Of a stretch of 64,000 nt of DNA, positions 45,441 to 56,112 are shown piece by piece; position 1 is the stretch's first letter, and every line of letters starts with the position of its first letter. The stretch comes from Gymnopilus junonius (lineage: Eukaryota; Basidiomycota; Agaricomycetes; Agaricales; Galerinaceae), in the NCBI GenBank assembly GCA_015501075.1, contig JADNYJ010000060.1, positions 62,001 through 126,000 of the forward strand, read 5' to 3'. The notes beneath the pieces were generated by a model that was not told the origin of the DNA, did not search any database, and saw only the letters and a list, made by a program, of their open reading frames with translations. A program made the translations under genes and the position numbers.

Positions 45441-47352
45441 TGACACACCTGTTGTCAATTTGAAATCTTCATCCAATTCTCCAAGCCTTGAGGATGATCC
45501 CACCATGCCGTCTGCTCCACCTGACCCCCCTTCTGATGAATCTGCATCAGAACAAGAACTGCCGCTTCCCTCGAAACATATCAGGCGACTTACCAAGAAA
45601 CTCACAGACATCTTGGAAGGCCACACTGTGGCTTCACATTTTCCCAATGACCCTAAAATTACCATTGGGGTACAGTTGCCAGCCGATAAATCCGTGGAAC
45701 CCCTTATTGAAGATGAAGGGCATGCAGACTGGGTTTTGCTAGTGGAATGGGATGACGAGCATGCATTGGCAGCCGAGATTAGCCAAACAGAGGTGCTCGA
45801 GCCACGAAATATCATTGACGCCAGAAAGTGGTCGGATCGGCTGCTATGGGACAAGGCTATACAGGAGGAATTAGCAGTTTTGAGAGATGCAGGAACTTGG
45901 GAACTCATTGACACACCTTCAGGAGCCAACATCGTCAGCTCTAAGTGGGTTTTCAAAGTGAAGAAAGATGCCACTGGGAATGTCATTCGATACAAGGTGA
46001 GACTTGTCACCCAAGGGTTCTCGCAAGTGCCAGGCATCGACTACTTCAACACCTTTGCACCTGTAGCATGTTTGTCATCGATCCGAGCCATTTTGGCGAT
46101 TGGAGCTGCGGAGGACTATGAAATGCATCAGATAGACATCAAGGGTGCATACTTGAATGGAGTACTTACCTCTGACGAGGTTATCTTCATGTGTCAACCT
46201 CCTGGATTTGTGATCCCTGGCAAAGTTTGCTGTCTTGTCAAGACCTTGTATGGCCTGAAGCAGTCAGGGCGGTGGTGGTATCAGCAGATGGTGGAGATCA
46301 TGGAGAAGTTGGGGTTCAAGCAGTGTTATGTTGATGAAGCAGTATTCTTTAAGAGGGAGGGAGGGACATTCATCGTGGTGTTGGTTCACGTTGATGATTG
46401 CACGATCGTTGCAACGTCAATGAAACTAATTTTAGATTTCAAGATCGAGATTGCCAAGCATGTCAGCATCTCGGATCTCGGAATGCTTCATTGGATTCTC
46501 AGAATAGAGATCCACCGTGACCACCCTGGACACTTAATTTATCTCTCTCAACATTCATATATTGACTCAATGCTTCACCGTTATGGATTTGACGACCTCA
46601 AGCCCATTTCCTTGCCTATGGAAACATCCATCCATCTCACATCTGCTCAGTCCCCCTCGACGATGCTTGAAATTGCTCGCGTGAGCAATATTCTGTACCA
46701 TGAAGCCATGGGTTCTCTGATGTATGCATCTCTGGGAACACGTCCTGATATCTCCTATGCTGTCCAAACTGTGTCTCGATTTTCTAAGGACCCGGGTGAA
46801 GCTCACTGGACGGCCGTTAAACGGATTTTTCATTATCTAAAGGGAACAAAGGAACTCTGGTTATCTTATGGAGGACAAAGGAAGGCATTAACTGGTTTTG
46901 CCGATGCAGATGGCAGCATGGCTGAGGACAGACATGCTATTTCGGGGTACGCATTTTTGCTAAATGGTGGTGCTATCTCGTGGTCTGCTAAATGACAGGA
47001 AATCATCTCGCTTTCAACAACAGAAAGCGAATATGTTGCTGTTACACATGCGTCCAAGGAAGCCCTTTGGCTTCGTTCCCTTATTTCACAGCTTTTCAAC
47101 ATCACTCTCGACACTACGACTCTTTTCTCTGACAACCAATCGGTGATTGCCCTTACGAAGGATCACCAATATCACCCGCGCATGAAGCACATTGACGTAT
47201 GCTTTCACTTTATCCGTTGGATCATTGAAAATGGATCTATTCGCCTTATCTATTGTCCTACTGACGAGATGATCGCGGATTCACTCACCAAGGCTCTCCC
47301 TTCACCCAAGGTCAAACACTTTGCGAATGAATTCGGACTCGTATTAGTTTGA
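45441..47352 (+). pseudogene. Copia-A reverse transcriptase and RNase H (3' part of polyprotein)
   Basis: Continues the Copia-A polyprotein after the LINE. An acidic/Ser-rich linker precedes the RT: WELIDTPSGANIVSSKWVF, QIDIKGAYLNG, the palm-box equivalent VHVDDCTIV and LGTRPDISYAV. RNase H has FADADGS, ISGYAFLL, LSTTESEYVA and SDNQSV. A single TGA at 46993-46995 lies in SAK-stop-QEIISLST, where the family has Arg. Otherwise the frame is open to the stop at 47350-47352. A polypurine tract (GAAGGGGAG, 47351-47359) follows. Confidence 0.95.
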
Positions 47353-47359
47353 AGGGGAG

Positions 47360-47820
47360 TGTAAGAATTATCAAACAAATCCGAGCATGTCATCGCAGCG
47401 CCCGCACGCGCCTCGACTCTTGCCTAATCGGTATGTAATCCCGCCTCCATATGCCGTCTCTTGTAAACTACTTGGCGTTGTATATCATAGTGGAGCCTCT
47501 AAGTTCCCCTACAATTATTCTTAGCTTTCTTATTGTCTTATGCATTGTATATACTGGGTTTCCCTGTAATCTGGGCATAAGTACACTAGGTTACTTGTAG
47601 TAGTCTCTAATGGATTCCTGATATTTAGTAGTACTTAAGACGAGATTCTGAGCTATTCCAACCTCAGTCGATTTCCCAATCAACTGAGGTGAATACGTTC
47701 TATTACTTTTACTAGTCTATTTACTTACTAGTTACTTAGCTTTGTTTCTAGGTAACTAATCCATACTCAGTTGATTTCCCAATCAACTGAGCTTTGTTTC
47801 TAGCCGTTGTATTTCTTATA
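47360..47820 (+). repeat. Copia-A 3' LTR
   Basis: 461 bases, TGTAAGAATT to TTTCTTATA, preceded by the polypurine tract and followed by the target copy AGAAC (47821-47825). Confidence 0.97.
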
Positions 47821-47908
47821 AGAACATCTTTAGAATACCAGTCAATAAAGAGCTTGTTTGCTCTGTTCACGTCCACCCGTACTGAATCGTTTCCATGTTT
47901 CGAGTACG

Positions 47909-48750
47909 ATGCACACCAATATCACCCTACTCAATATTCCAAGCATAAGGGGTATTTCGGCATCTCCAAGTACCTGGAAAGTTAGGCAAGTTAGACGCCT
48001 TCTGATCAGTCTGAATAAGATCGACCTTTTTTTTTTGATACCTCTTTTGAATAGATTGGCTCTCAATCATAAGAGGCTCAATTATCGTACCCAGTGGGTG
48101 CCCTCGGCAGAAATAGAAAAGTTTTGCAAGCCACTGGGCTTCAAACCCACTGGAGCTAAGCCAGATAGCAGCCCGCATTATACTCTTCCTACTTTCATTG
48201 ATCGTACAAACCCTTCACGCTCTTTAGCCGACTCGATGCCGATTGTCGAGTACCTAGAGAAGACATATCCTCCCTCTCCTGGTGCGGAACTTTTCCGTCC
48301 AACACAAATCCCCTTCAAGTCGTTTTCACGCAGTTTGTCATGCCCGCTCACCTGAGTATATGGTTTGAAATATCCCGGAGATCAGATCGATTTTCGAGCG
48401 AGAATAGAAGGTCGTTTCAAAAAGCCACTTGAAAGCGTCGAGAAATATGGAGCAGAACTGGAATAAGCAATCAAAGCACTAGAGCAAACCCTTGCAAGCC
48501 TGGGTATTGCCTTGGACCAAAATGAGGAGGGGAGATTTTTAACAGGTCGCCAAGTGTCGTTCCCAGACTTCGTCTTTGCTGCATGGCTGATTAATCAAAG
48601 GACACTCAGCCCAGATGATATCTGGACACGTATAATTGAACTAGAAGGCGGTAGATGGAAAAGATACATAGAACTCTTTCAAGTATGGGTCGTAGCTGAT
48701 GAAGGTAACGCCGCTGGATGGATTTTGGACGGAATTATATGGTATATAAT
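47909..48750 (+). pseudogene. glutathione S-transferase, mushroom type, degraded
   Basis: Exon 1 (47909-47985) encodes MHTNITLLNIPS...SPSTWKVR. A GC-AG intron (47986-48054, donor GCAAGT) joins it in phase to LALNHKRLNYRTQWV. The thioredoxin-like N-terminal domain continues with FKPTGAKPDSSPHYTLP and SMPIVEYLEKTYP; the helical domain shows LDQNEEGRFLTGRQVSFPDF and ELEGGRWKRY. Between them the frame is lost near 48290, stops occur near 48353, and TAA interrupts AELE-stop-AIKALEQ near 48463. GSTs conjugate glutathione to electrophiles. Copia-A sits about 90 bases before the start, so it has also separated the gene from its old upstream region. Confidence 0.8.
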
Positions 48751-48983
48751 TTGGGTTCTAATAATCCGTTTGGCCTTTTTGTTCTATTTCGATTTGTTTA
48801 ATGGTTGAGCAGAGTATGCGAAGGGCTACAGAAATAGGATAGGATTGAATATTGAAATCCAATGGTTAGCGTATGAATCCCCGGTCGTTCGTATGGATTC
48901 CAAGGGAGGAAAGGTAGCCTGGAGATGAACACATAACGTCATGAGCTAAGGCGGGGTTTGATTCATAAGGATATTCTGTCACC

Positions 48984-50140
48984 TCAATAATCGTCGACGT
49001 AGCACTCGAAGAGCTCTCGTTGCCGCTCTATAATCCAATCCTCCGAAAGCTGTATCAGTTGTAGTTGGGTATCGTTTCGAACCCATCGTTTGTAGAGCCT
49101 CGGATTCTCCCATAGGACGTCCACGTATTTAAGAGTAGGGATTCTCTTGAAGAATTGCACGACCCAAGTACTGATGCTATCACGTAGCTCTTCCACAACT
49201 GGTATCATCGTGGTGATAATGAACTCCTCTACAACAGGGAACTGGTGAAGATAAGGGATGATCTGTGCCAACCCAAGTAGTGTTAGATAAATAAAAAGAA
49301 GGTGGTGTATAGATTGTACCTCTAATAGATCCTCAGTATGAGCCTCTTGTAAGTACAATAATTTGATGTATTGGAACAGCTTGATCTTCATGTTCAGAAA
49401 GAGTCCCAAGAGACATGAAGGGTTGTAGTCAAGTGAAATACAACGTAAAGAGGGAACTTCGCGCCCAAGTAATGCTGCAGCCGTAGCTTCTGACCCTTCA
49501 AAAGTTGGCTCACTGCCCGCAGGCTCATAAAAGACGTCTTCAAAAAGTCGAAAATGAAATGTCTCGGCCTATTGGCCGTGAAGAATGGCTTCAGCAACAT
49601 CTACGGTCGCGCTTAGACCACGCAAATTTGGGAGTGCCTCCGGAGAAGTAGAGGGCATACCATAACATCCCAAGTAAACGAAAGTCACTTCGGATTCGCT
49701 TTCTAAAAGACTTTGAATGATATCCCCGCTGTGGTGACGATGTATCCAAGTGAACCGTTGAAGTTTGAAAGTACAGTGTTTGAGAGTAGCAGACGAGAAC
49801 ATTGGATACGAAAACGCGTTGCGGACTATGAGTTCCTTCAAGTTGACCATGAGCGGAAGGCAAAGGGGTATCAATTTCGAGAGACTTCCGCGTTGAGTAT
49901 TTTGAGTGGCGGACAAACGATATACAAGTACCATTTCTGGTTTTTCCTGATTTTCAACAGAAAGGCATAATGTGTTGTACCACCATGGTCTGTCATGCAC
50001 GCGTAGAGAAGGGGAGTAGCTTCGGCGTTCAAGGGTTTGTTGGTTAATGTTAATGCATGGAGCATGGTGCGTTCAGAGTCGGAGGACAGGTTTTCCACTA
50101 TGAGGCAAAAAAGCTCGGGAGGGAAAACCGGCGTGTTCAT
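48984..50140 (-). pseudogene. F-box/LRR-like gene, probably degraded paralog
   Basis: Starts at 50140 with MNTPVFPPELFCLIVENLSS, an F-box-like helix (LHALTLTNKPLNAEATPLLY), then SATQNTQRGSLSKLI, LMVNLKELIVRNAF and LQRFTWIHRHH repeats, ending FECYVDDY at 48984. A one-base change is needed near 49,940 between LLKIRKNQ and MVLVYRLSATQ, and other joins near 49,565 and 49,400 may be introns. It is clearly related to 25,440-27,167 on the other side of the transposon stack. Such genes are expanded in mushrooms and are thought to serve SCF ligases. Confidence 0.65.
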
Positions 50141-50360
50141 TCGTCCAGTAGTCCTTAAAGCTATTCAAAGAATCGATGTGGGAGAGAGTAAAGATGGATG
50201 ATAATGTGTACCATTGCAGGTCCATGTTGGGTGTTGACTCTGTTGAATCCAGATATCGGATCACCGGGGAATTCATTATCCGGTTCGCACTTACCATGCT
50301 GGGCTATCCTGCTGATTTCACTTTGCTCAGTGCCAACTATTCTAAACCTTCCCTTACTTC
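50141..50360. promoter_or_regulatory. divergent promoter of F-box copy and dioxygenase
   Basis: 220 bases between divergent starts. No TATA box stands out. It should hold the promoter and 5' UTR of the dioxygenase. Confidence 0.4.
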
Positions 50361-51692
50361 ATGTTCCGATACCCTTCTGCCTTGAGATCACTGCGAAATG
50401 ACCATGCAACGAGAAAAGCGACATCGGTGACTCAGGTCAGGAACTGGACGACCTTGACGCGTACTAAGGATGCTCTGACAATCCACGCGCTGAAAGATAC
50501 ATCCTTTCCTTATATATGGCTTCGAGATTCGTGCCAATCTGAAGGCTGCGTGCATCCAAGTACGAGTCAAAAGCTTCATCGAACGTCGGATATTCCTTTG
50601 TTCATTGCACCCATCACGGATGGTGTACATGTAACACCAACCGGGATCGACATAACTTGGACAGACGGTCATCAGTCGAGCTTTAATCAGAATTTTTTAG
50701 CGCGGCATGCCTCGGCATCCAAGTTGGCTGAATGGCACCATGATGATCATCTCGCAGAGCAGTCTTGGACCAGGGAGTCGATATCGTCGACGTCTAACCT
50801 ATTCATTCCTTATGACAAGCTCAGCACATCCTCCGGTCTTGTAGACGCCATCACTCAGCTCTCCAAGTACGGACTATTATTCGTTTCTGGAGTTCCGAAT
50901 AAGGAGACCTCGAACGAGAAGTGTGAATTGCGAAAACTAGCAGAACGATTTGGGGAGATTCGTCCGACATTTTATGGCCTACTATGGGATGTTGTAAATG
51001 TACGCAATAGCCGGAATATTGCATATACCAATCTTGACCTTGGCTTGCATATGGATCTCCTGTAAGTTATAGTTTTCGTGGAGTGACCAAGTCATACACC
51101 TCATCCTTTCATCTTAAGATACTTTCAACATCCACCCAGATACCAAATTCTTCATTGTTTGAGGAATCAGGTCATCGGAGGGACTTCAATCTTTGTCGAC
51201 GCTTTACAGGCAGCTCGCGTTCTTCGTACAACCCATCCCACTGATTTTGAGGTCCTGACAAAAACACCTGTCTCCTTCCATTATGTCAACGACGGCCACC
51301 ATCTTCATCGAGAGCACTCCACAATTGAACTTTCTTCTTCCACTCAATCTCCGCAACCTGAGATATCCCATATCAACTATTCTCCTCCTTTTCAAGCACC
51401 TCTGCCTTTGAACACTCCCAAGGAATTCTATCCTGCTTTTGCTCGTTTCGCTGATTTGCTGAACGATCCAAAGAACACTTTCGAGTATACCCTCCGCGAG
51501 GGCGACGCAGTCGTCTTCGACAATCGTCGCGCTTTGCATGCCCGAACCGCATTTAACGATAAGCCTGGTTCAGAAAATATGGAGGATGGAGAGCCAAACA
51601 GGTGGCTCAAAGGATGCTATTTAGAGGCGGATGCATTGGTGGACCGGGTAAGGGTCTTGAAGACGAAACTGGAAAAGGGGCTGGTGGAGTGA
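50361..51692 (+). CDS. gamma-butyrobetaine / trimethyllysine hydroxylase-like dioxygenase
   Basis: Fe(II)/2-oxoglutarate oxygenase of the TauD/BBOX group, 424 residues from exons 50361-51061 and 51119-51692 (57-base intron, GTAAGT donor). The small N-terminal domain holds WLRDSCQSEGCVHPSTSQK, the Cys/His zinc-site pattern of BBOX/TMLH proteins. The catalytic domain shows GLHMDLLYFQHPP (Fe ligands His230 and Asp232) and DNRRALHART (distal His374 and the 2-oxoglutarate Arg nearby). GDAVVFDNRR precedes the last ligand. The family makes carnitine in the mitochondrion or cytosol. The N-terminus (MFRYPSALRSLRNDHATRKA) is basic and Ser/Thr-rich without acids for the first 12 residues, as in a mitochondrial targeting signal. 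BBOX and TMLH cannot be told apart here. Confidence 0.92.
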
Positions 51693-51795
51693 TGTTATAC
51701 ATGTCAATGGATAATGCTTGATGTAGGCCAAGGTGTCCGATCCGACTACGTGAAGGGAGCGAGAGCAACGAATGTACATTGGTATCAAGAAGGCT

Positions 51796-53799
51796 TCAAA
51801 ACTCGTCGTGTACATGTCCCAGAGGTTCATCTTCGACAATAGAATTCAAAAATATAGCCGATCCCATAGGCTCAAAAATTATATGTCCAGTAATGGACAG
51901 TGAAACCCCTTCCTGCAGTATCCAATCGACCTTATTTTGTCCATCTACACGCAGATCCGAGTTGGCAGATTCCGGGTTCAGGTTCGTCGCTATAATAAGT
52001 GACTTCCTGCCCTTTCTCCATGTGCCAACATCCAAATAAGGGAATTTTACGCGACTGAACTTGACATCGTCCCCAAAGAAGAAAGGCGTTAGCTGAGGAA
52101 GTAGTTGTGCAAGGCGTGAAGCATATCTTTTGATGTCTTTAGGAGTTGGATCTATCCATGGCATGATCCCTTGAACGGGGATTAAGTTACGATTTCACTT
52201 GCATCAGGATTTTAGGCGTACCTCTTGCCTTGTGATTGATGCTTAGCAAAGCCTGGAGTAGCCATTCTCTTCCTGTTGGGACACGAGTCCAAAATCTGCA
52301 GCCAACATCAGAAAGTGTCAGGAAATCTGAGGCAAAATAAAGACACGAACTCTTCGCCACCAAAAGCCTGGGGAACAGCCCAAATAAACTTCGTACTATC
52401 CCATCCAAGTAATCCCAGCTTCTCAATCGTTTTGTCCAGCCGGTTGGAGATGTCGTCGAAATGACCTTGGCAATTATCACATCCACAGCAGCCGAAGTCT
52501 TTTGTGCAGGGTGTATTGTATTTTAAAGAGAAATTGACATTGTTACCGATCATGTAAACGTCAGGCAAGATGATATCGGCGCCGGACGCATATTCTTCGA
52601 AGTAATAGTCGGCGCAGTTGAGTGCAGCAGAGACAGGGTGATAACCGTCTAGCGAGTATATGAGATTGTAGGCCGCTTGTGTAGCATCCAGTGGATCACC
52701 AGGTCCATCAGGTTCATCTGCAGTATACCAGAGTAGTAGGCTCCTGTGATTCATAATGCTTTTAACCTCTTGTGCAATTGATGTCAGGTCTTGGTATGAA
52801 CTAGGTACAAGATGAGCGAATGAACTAGGTCTAAAAAGGCGGGCACGCACTGTCGCATGTCATACACGAGAAATAATCCAATTTCATCTAGACGATGCAG
52901 CACTGCATCAAGTGTCACTTCATTGTGGAACGGAGGGACCGGATGGATCATGTTGAACCTAAATTTTTCTTTGAATTCTGAAAGCATGAAAACGAACGAT
53001 TTGTTACCCTTGTGATTTGATCTCGTCCAAAATTGTTAGATTAGAAGCCAAGTATCCAAAATCTGTATAGAATCCGATTGGGAAGATAGGTTCGAACTTG
53101 TCGTTTCCAGAATGTGTCATAAGAGCTCCAGTTTTCCGGTCGAGTTTGGTGACAGAACCAGGGCCAGGGCCAGGAGTTGGGAGGTAGAGCAAAGAGGAAG
53201 TATAGTTGTAGGTATGTGTGGTTCCATTAAAGAGCCTTATTTTAGCAGTACAAGTTATCGAATATGGTTCTCTTCTTGGGAGTAAAGAACAAAGCGACAG
53301 TGGGAGTTCAAGATTTTTCACGTCGAATTCGGTGTTTTGGTAGGAAGTATTGTGATCTTCAACTCCCACTGTCAAGATCAACCCCAGCGAGGTCGAAGAC
53401 GAGGCAGCATTGAGCGAAACAAACGACTCAGAGGGTAACGGCACAGAATGTCGGAAATGAACAGAGGTGAGCGAAGTGTCAACGATAACTGAAGCCGAGG
53501 AACAGTTATCTCTTTCGAGGTAAGGCTGGACTCTAGGTAAACACTTAAAGGCAAACTCTGGAGTCTGTAATTGCACAGACGAAGGGAAGACTCCTTGAGG
53601 TGGGGCCACAGGTTGGCCCTCCCTGTAGTTCTTGCCACACCTGCAAGCGGTGTTAATGGGTGTACACCATACATAACTTCCCTCAGTTCCTGAATGCGCA
53701 CCAGATCTCTGCAGATACGACACGGACAAGTAAAGAAGCGAACAAGATGACCTTTGAGAGATGCACAGGGTGTTGACGAGCAAGATGGAAACCTGGCAT
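51796..53799 (-). CDS. secreted glycoside-hydrolase-like protein (TIM barrel)
   Basis: Multi-exon gene. The start was set at 53799, because this ATG opens a signal peptide (VILFASLLVRVVSA) that splices over a 61-base intron (53641-53701) to give SAEIWCGKNYREGQPVAPPQ. An N-terminal beta-rich part with several N-x-T/S sites follows, then FEPIFPIGFYTDFG, NMIHPVPP and VYDMR. The barrel core contains LLLWYTADEPDGPGD (likely acid/base Asp-Glu), YHPVSAALNCADYY, ADIILPDVYMIGNN, a Cys cluster (FGCCGCDNCQGHF) and FIWAVPQAFGGEE, and ends in IMPWIDPT and a beta domain to HDEF at 51796. I recall similar basidiomycete proteins labelled glycoside hydrolase superfamily without a CAZy number. Substrate unknown. 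Exon borders other than the first are approximate. Confidence 0.8.
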
Positions 53800-54039
53800 C
53801 GTGGCTGGGGACAAACAAGGCCCTTCGCGGGTGCGCTTGGTGGAAGTTACTCATGTACGAAGCCACAGGGCGTACAATGCCGTTCTCTCTCGTCTCCTCA
53901 ACTCCTCAAGGATCCTCTGTCCAGGACTCTAAAATCGAAGACTTGACATTCAATGCGTCCATCGAGAGCCGTTGAATCCGCAGCTATCGGCAGTGCAATT
54001 GATGTTGTCTCTTTCTCTCTCTTTTGTCCTCTGACTGTT

Positions 54040-54778
54040 AGGAAAACTACGCTTTGGCGTCAACGCGCTGGCCAATAGCCAGCCATGATAAAAGAACCAG
54101 GCAATGTAATGTGGTCACACCTCGCACACCCCCTCTGGACCGTACGCTCGTTTGAACGTCATAATGCCAAATACTATCGACAATCACACCAAATCCTTTT
54201 GCAATGCGGCTCCCGTCCATCGACTTCAAGCACTTCCTATTGCAGAAAGGCTGTCCCCCCGAAAGTTTAAGGGAGGTATTCTGGATGGTATTTGACCGCT
54301 ATTGGCTCTATTGTGATTATTGGAACCATGGCAGACACCAGGGAAGAGAGCTGGGCAGACCAACGAAAAGCAGCAGTCACTATACGGCATGTCTCTCAGG
54401 TTTCAAAGTTCTGACGGTCCACGGCTTTGGGGTGCAAGCAGATTTGGGGCATGATACTGGACCCCCGATTTTAATCGCCTTGAATGGTACAGCAACTCGT
54501 CTCTAGATCTGACCCAGCCGCTTTGGTTGTAAGGTCAATCTACTACGAAGGCGACTCACACGAACGATTCCTATTGCTAAAGTAGACTATGGTGCTGGCT
54601 CAGGTGCATCGATTCAGTGTCCTTCTTGTTTATTTTAACAGAAACGACGAAATGAACGGGCTAATACAGTCTGCGCCACGGCTTGAACACTTGCATATTG
54701 AACACAAGATCAACCCATCGGAAGGCGAAGAGGAAGAAACACCTTATCATTATCATGCCCTAAAAGGTGGCTTGCTTT
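54040..54778 (+). pseudogene. degraded LRR/F-box-like remnant, left part
   Basis: Only short open stretches remain, for example 54589-54795 (RNDEMNGLIQSAPRLEHLHI, then an acidic segment and ALKGGLLYDAF). Phrases such as APRLEHLHI are common in mushroom F-box/LRR proteins. It is cut at 54779 by the second repeat copy. The upstream 54,040-54,580 holds nothing I can identify. Confidence 0.4.
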
Positions 54779-56109
54779 ACGATGCTTTTACGTAAGTAAA
54801 ACATCGTTCTTTTAGAGGACGTTCTTGTAACGCTCTGTGATCCCGCAGCATCTCAACATGTCTGCAATCAGGACAATGGTGTGCTTGTTCGGCTTGGTCT
54901 GGCTCTGCAGTCAAGCCGATGGCGTGCTTGTCTGGCTTTATCTGGCATATTCTTCTGCCATGTTCTTTTTCTTCAACAAACCATTGGTTCTTGTCATGGC
55001 AGTATTCTCTGTTTGTTGTTAAATTTTACTGCTGTGAAACTTGTTTTGTATGATTAATGGGCTTGTTTGATGGAAATATGTTTTTGGAAGATGGCTGTGA
55101 ATGGAGCCCTAGTGCAAGGCAGTTATATTTAGATTCAGATTATTTTTAAATGCTGTATCTTATCCACTGATATAAGCGGCGTCCCTCCGCTGCTTATATA
55201 ATATAATAAGTTACAGGGTCGCTGGAATTAATGTTTGAAAGTCTGGTCTGGTCCAGTTTTTGGGTGCCCGAGGACCCTAACCGAGACTGAGACCAGTTAG
55301 GTAAAATTAGAAATGTCTAAATAACTGGACTGGACTGCAACTAACTGGTCTTGATCGGTCTTGTGCAGTTATTTGCAGTTATATAACTGGTTTTAACTGG
55401 TTACAGTTATAACCAGTTATCAACCAGTTATAACCAGTTTTTTTGGCATAAATAATTGTCTCATAGTGTAAACTAAATGAATCACAATTTTTACGGTCAA
55501 AACGAGCTCAAGAACATCACAAACGGTTGAGAAATGATAAAATTAGAGCAGATTCAACAATTTTTGCGAGTATTGCTATAACTTTCTTAATTCTCCACCG
55601 AATTTTACGTTTTCTGGGTCGTTCAAAAGCTATAATATGTGGGTATAATCGTGCAAAATTTCAGAATTTTATGACTGGTCCTAACTGGTTAAGACCAGTT
55701 TTAAGCAGTTACAAAAATTCTAAAATTTGGACTAACTGCTAACCAGACTGTGGTTTATGGTTACAATGGTTAGTATATTTTGCAGTTAGCATCAGTTAAT
55801 GCAATATGAACTTCAACAAATGCCTCATGTGCCAGCAGTGTGTGGCAAAAGGCAGCTATATTTAGATTTGACTTATTATTAGTATCTGGAGCTGGGTGTG
55901 TGATTATATCAGCAGCGTTCCTCCGCCGCTTACATAATCTAATATCTGTGCCAAGGTACTATTGGATTTGCTGTTCAAGGTGTGTTCTATTTTATTCTGA
56001 AGGGCATATATTTAAATTTTACCTATCATCATATATAGATGGTCTAATACTATTTGTGAAGTAGGAAAAGCATTGTCCTGCCATGCGAAGCAGTGGCCCA
56101 CTAAAACAA
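54779..56109. repeat. unclassified repeat, copy 2 (carries truncated MITE)
   Basis: Matches 42929-44478 from ACGATGCTTTTACG to CACTAAAACAA, 1,331 bases. It is shorter because the right end of the MITE and about 190 bases beyond it are gone; the join is near 55,800. The MITE-like part is 55229-55799, preceded by GCTGGAAT, close to the TSD at copy 1. The bases after the repeat (GTTCTTGTAACGCTC, 56110-56124) repeat exactly an internal segment at 54821-54835. The flanking triplets (TTT and GTT) do not match, so the insertion mechanism is unclear. Confidence 0.8.
55229..55799. mobile_element. hAT-like MITE, right end lost
   Basis: Left end TAATGTTTGAAAG with the same AACTGG-rich interior as 43389-43977; the right inverted repeat is missing. 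Because it sits at the same place in both repeat copies, it was already in the parent repeat before that repeat spread. Confidence 0.8.
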
Positions 56110-56112
56110 GTT

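Larger units (their letters stand above)
27558..47820 (+). mobile_element. Copia-A, full-length Ty1/copia retrotransposon split by nested insertions
   Basis: Two 461-base LTRs, a 5-base TSD (AGAAC at 27553-27557 and 47821-47825), a primer-binding site, gag, protease, integrase, reverse transcriptase, RNase H and a polypurine tract, all on the plus strand. Without the LINE and one TSD copy (14,728 bases) the element is 5,535 bases, a normal Copia length. The domain order (integrase before RT) shows Pseudoviridae/Copia and not Gypsy. The ORF carries frameshifts and stops, so it is not autonomous. LTR ends are TG...TA, with inverted tips TGTAAGAA/TTCTTATA. Confidence 0.97.

Noticed and set aside
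27558..47820. CRISPR array or prokaryotic island
   Set aside because: Repeats are LTRs, palindromes and microsatellites; genes are intron-bearing and eukaryotic, and no regular short spaced repeats exist.
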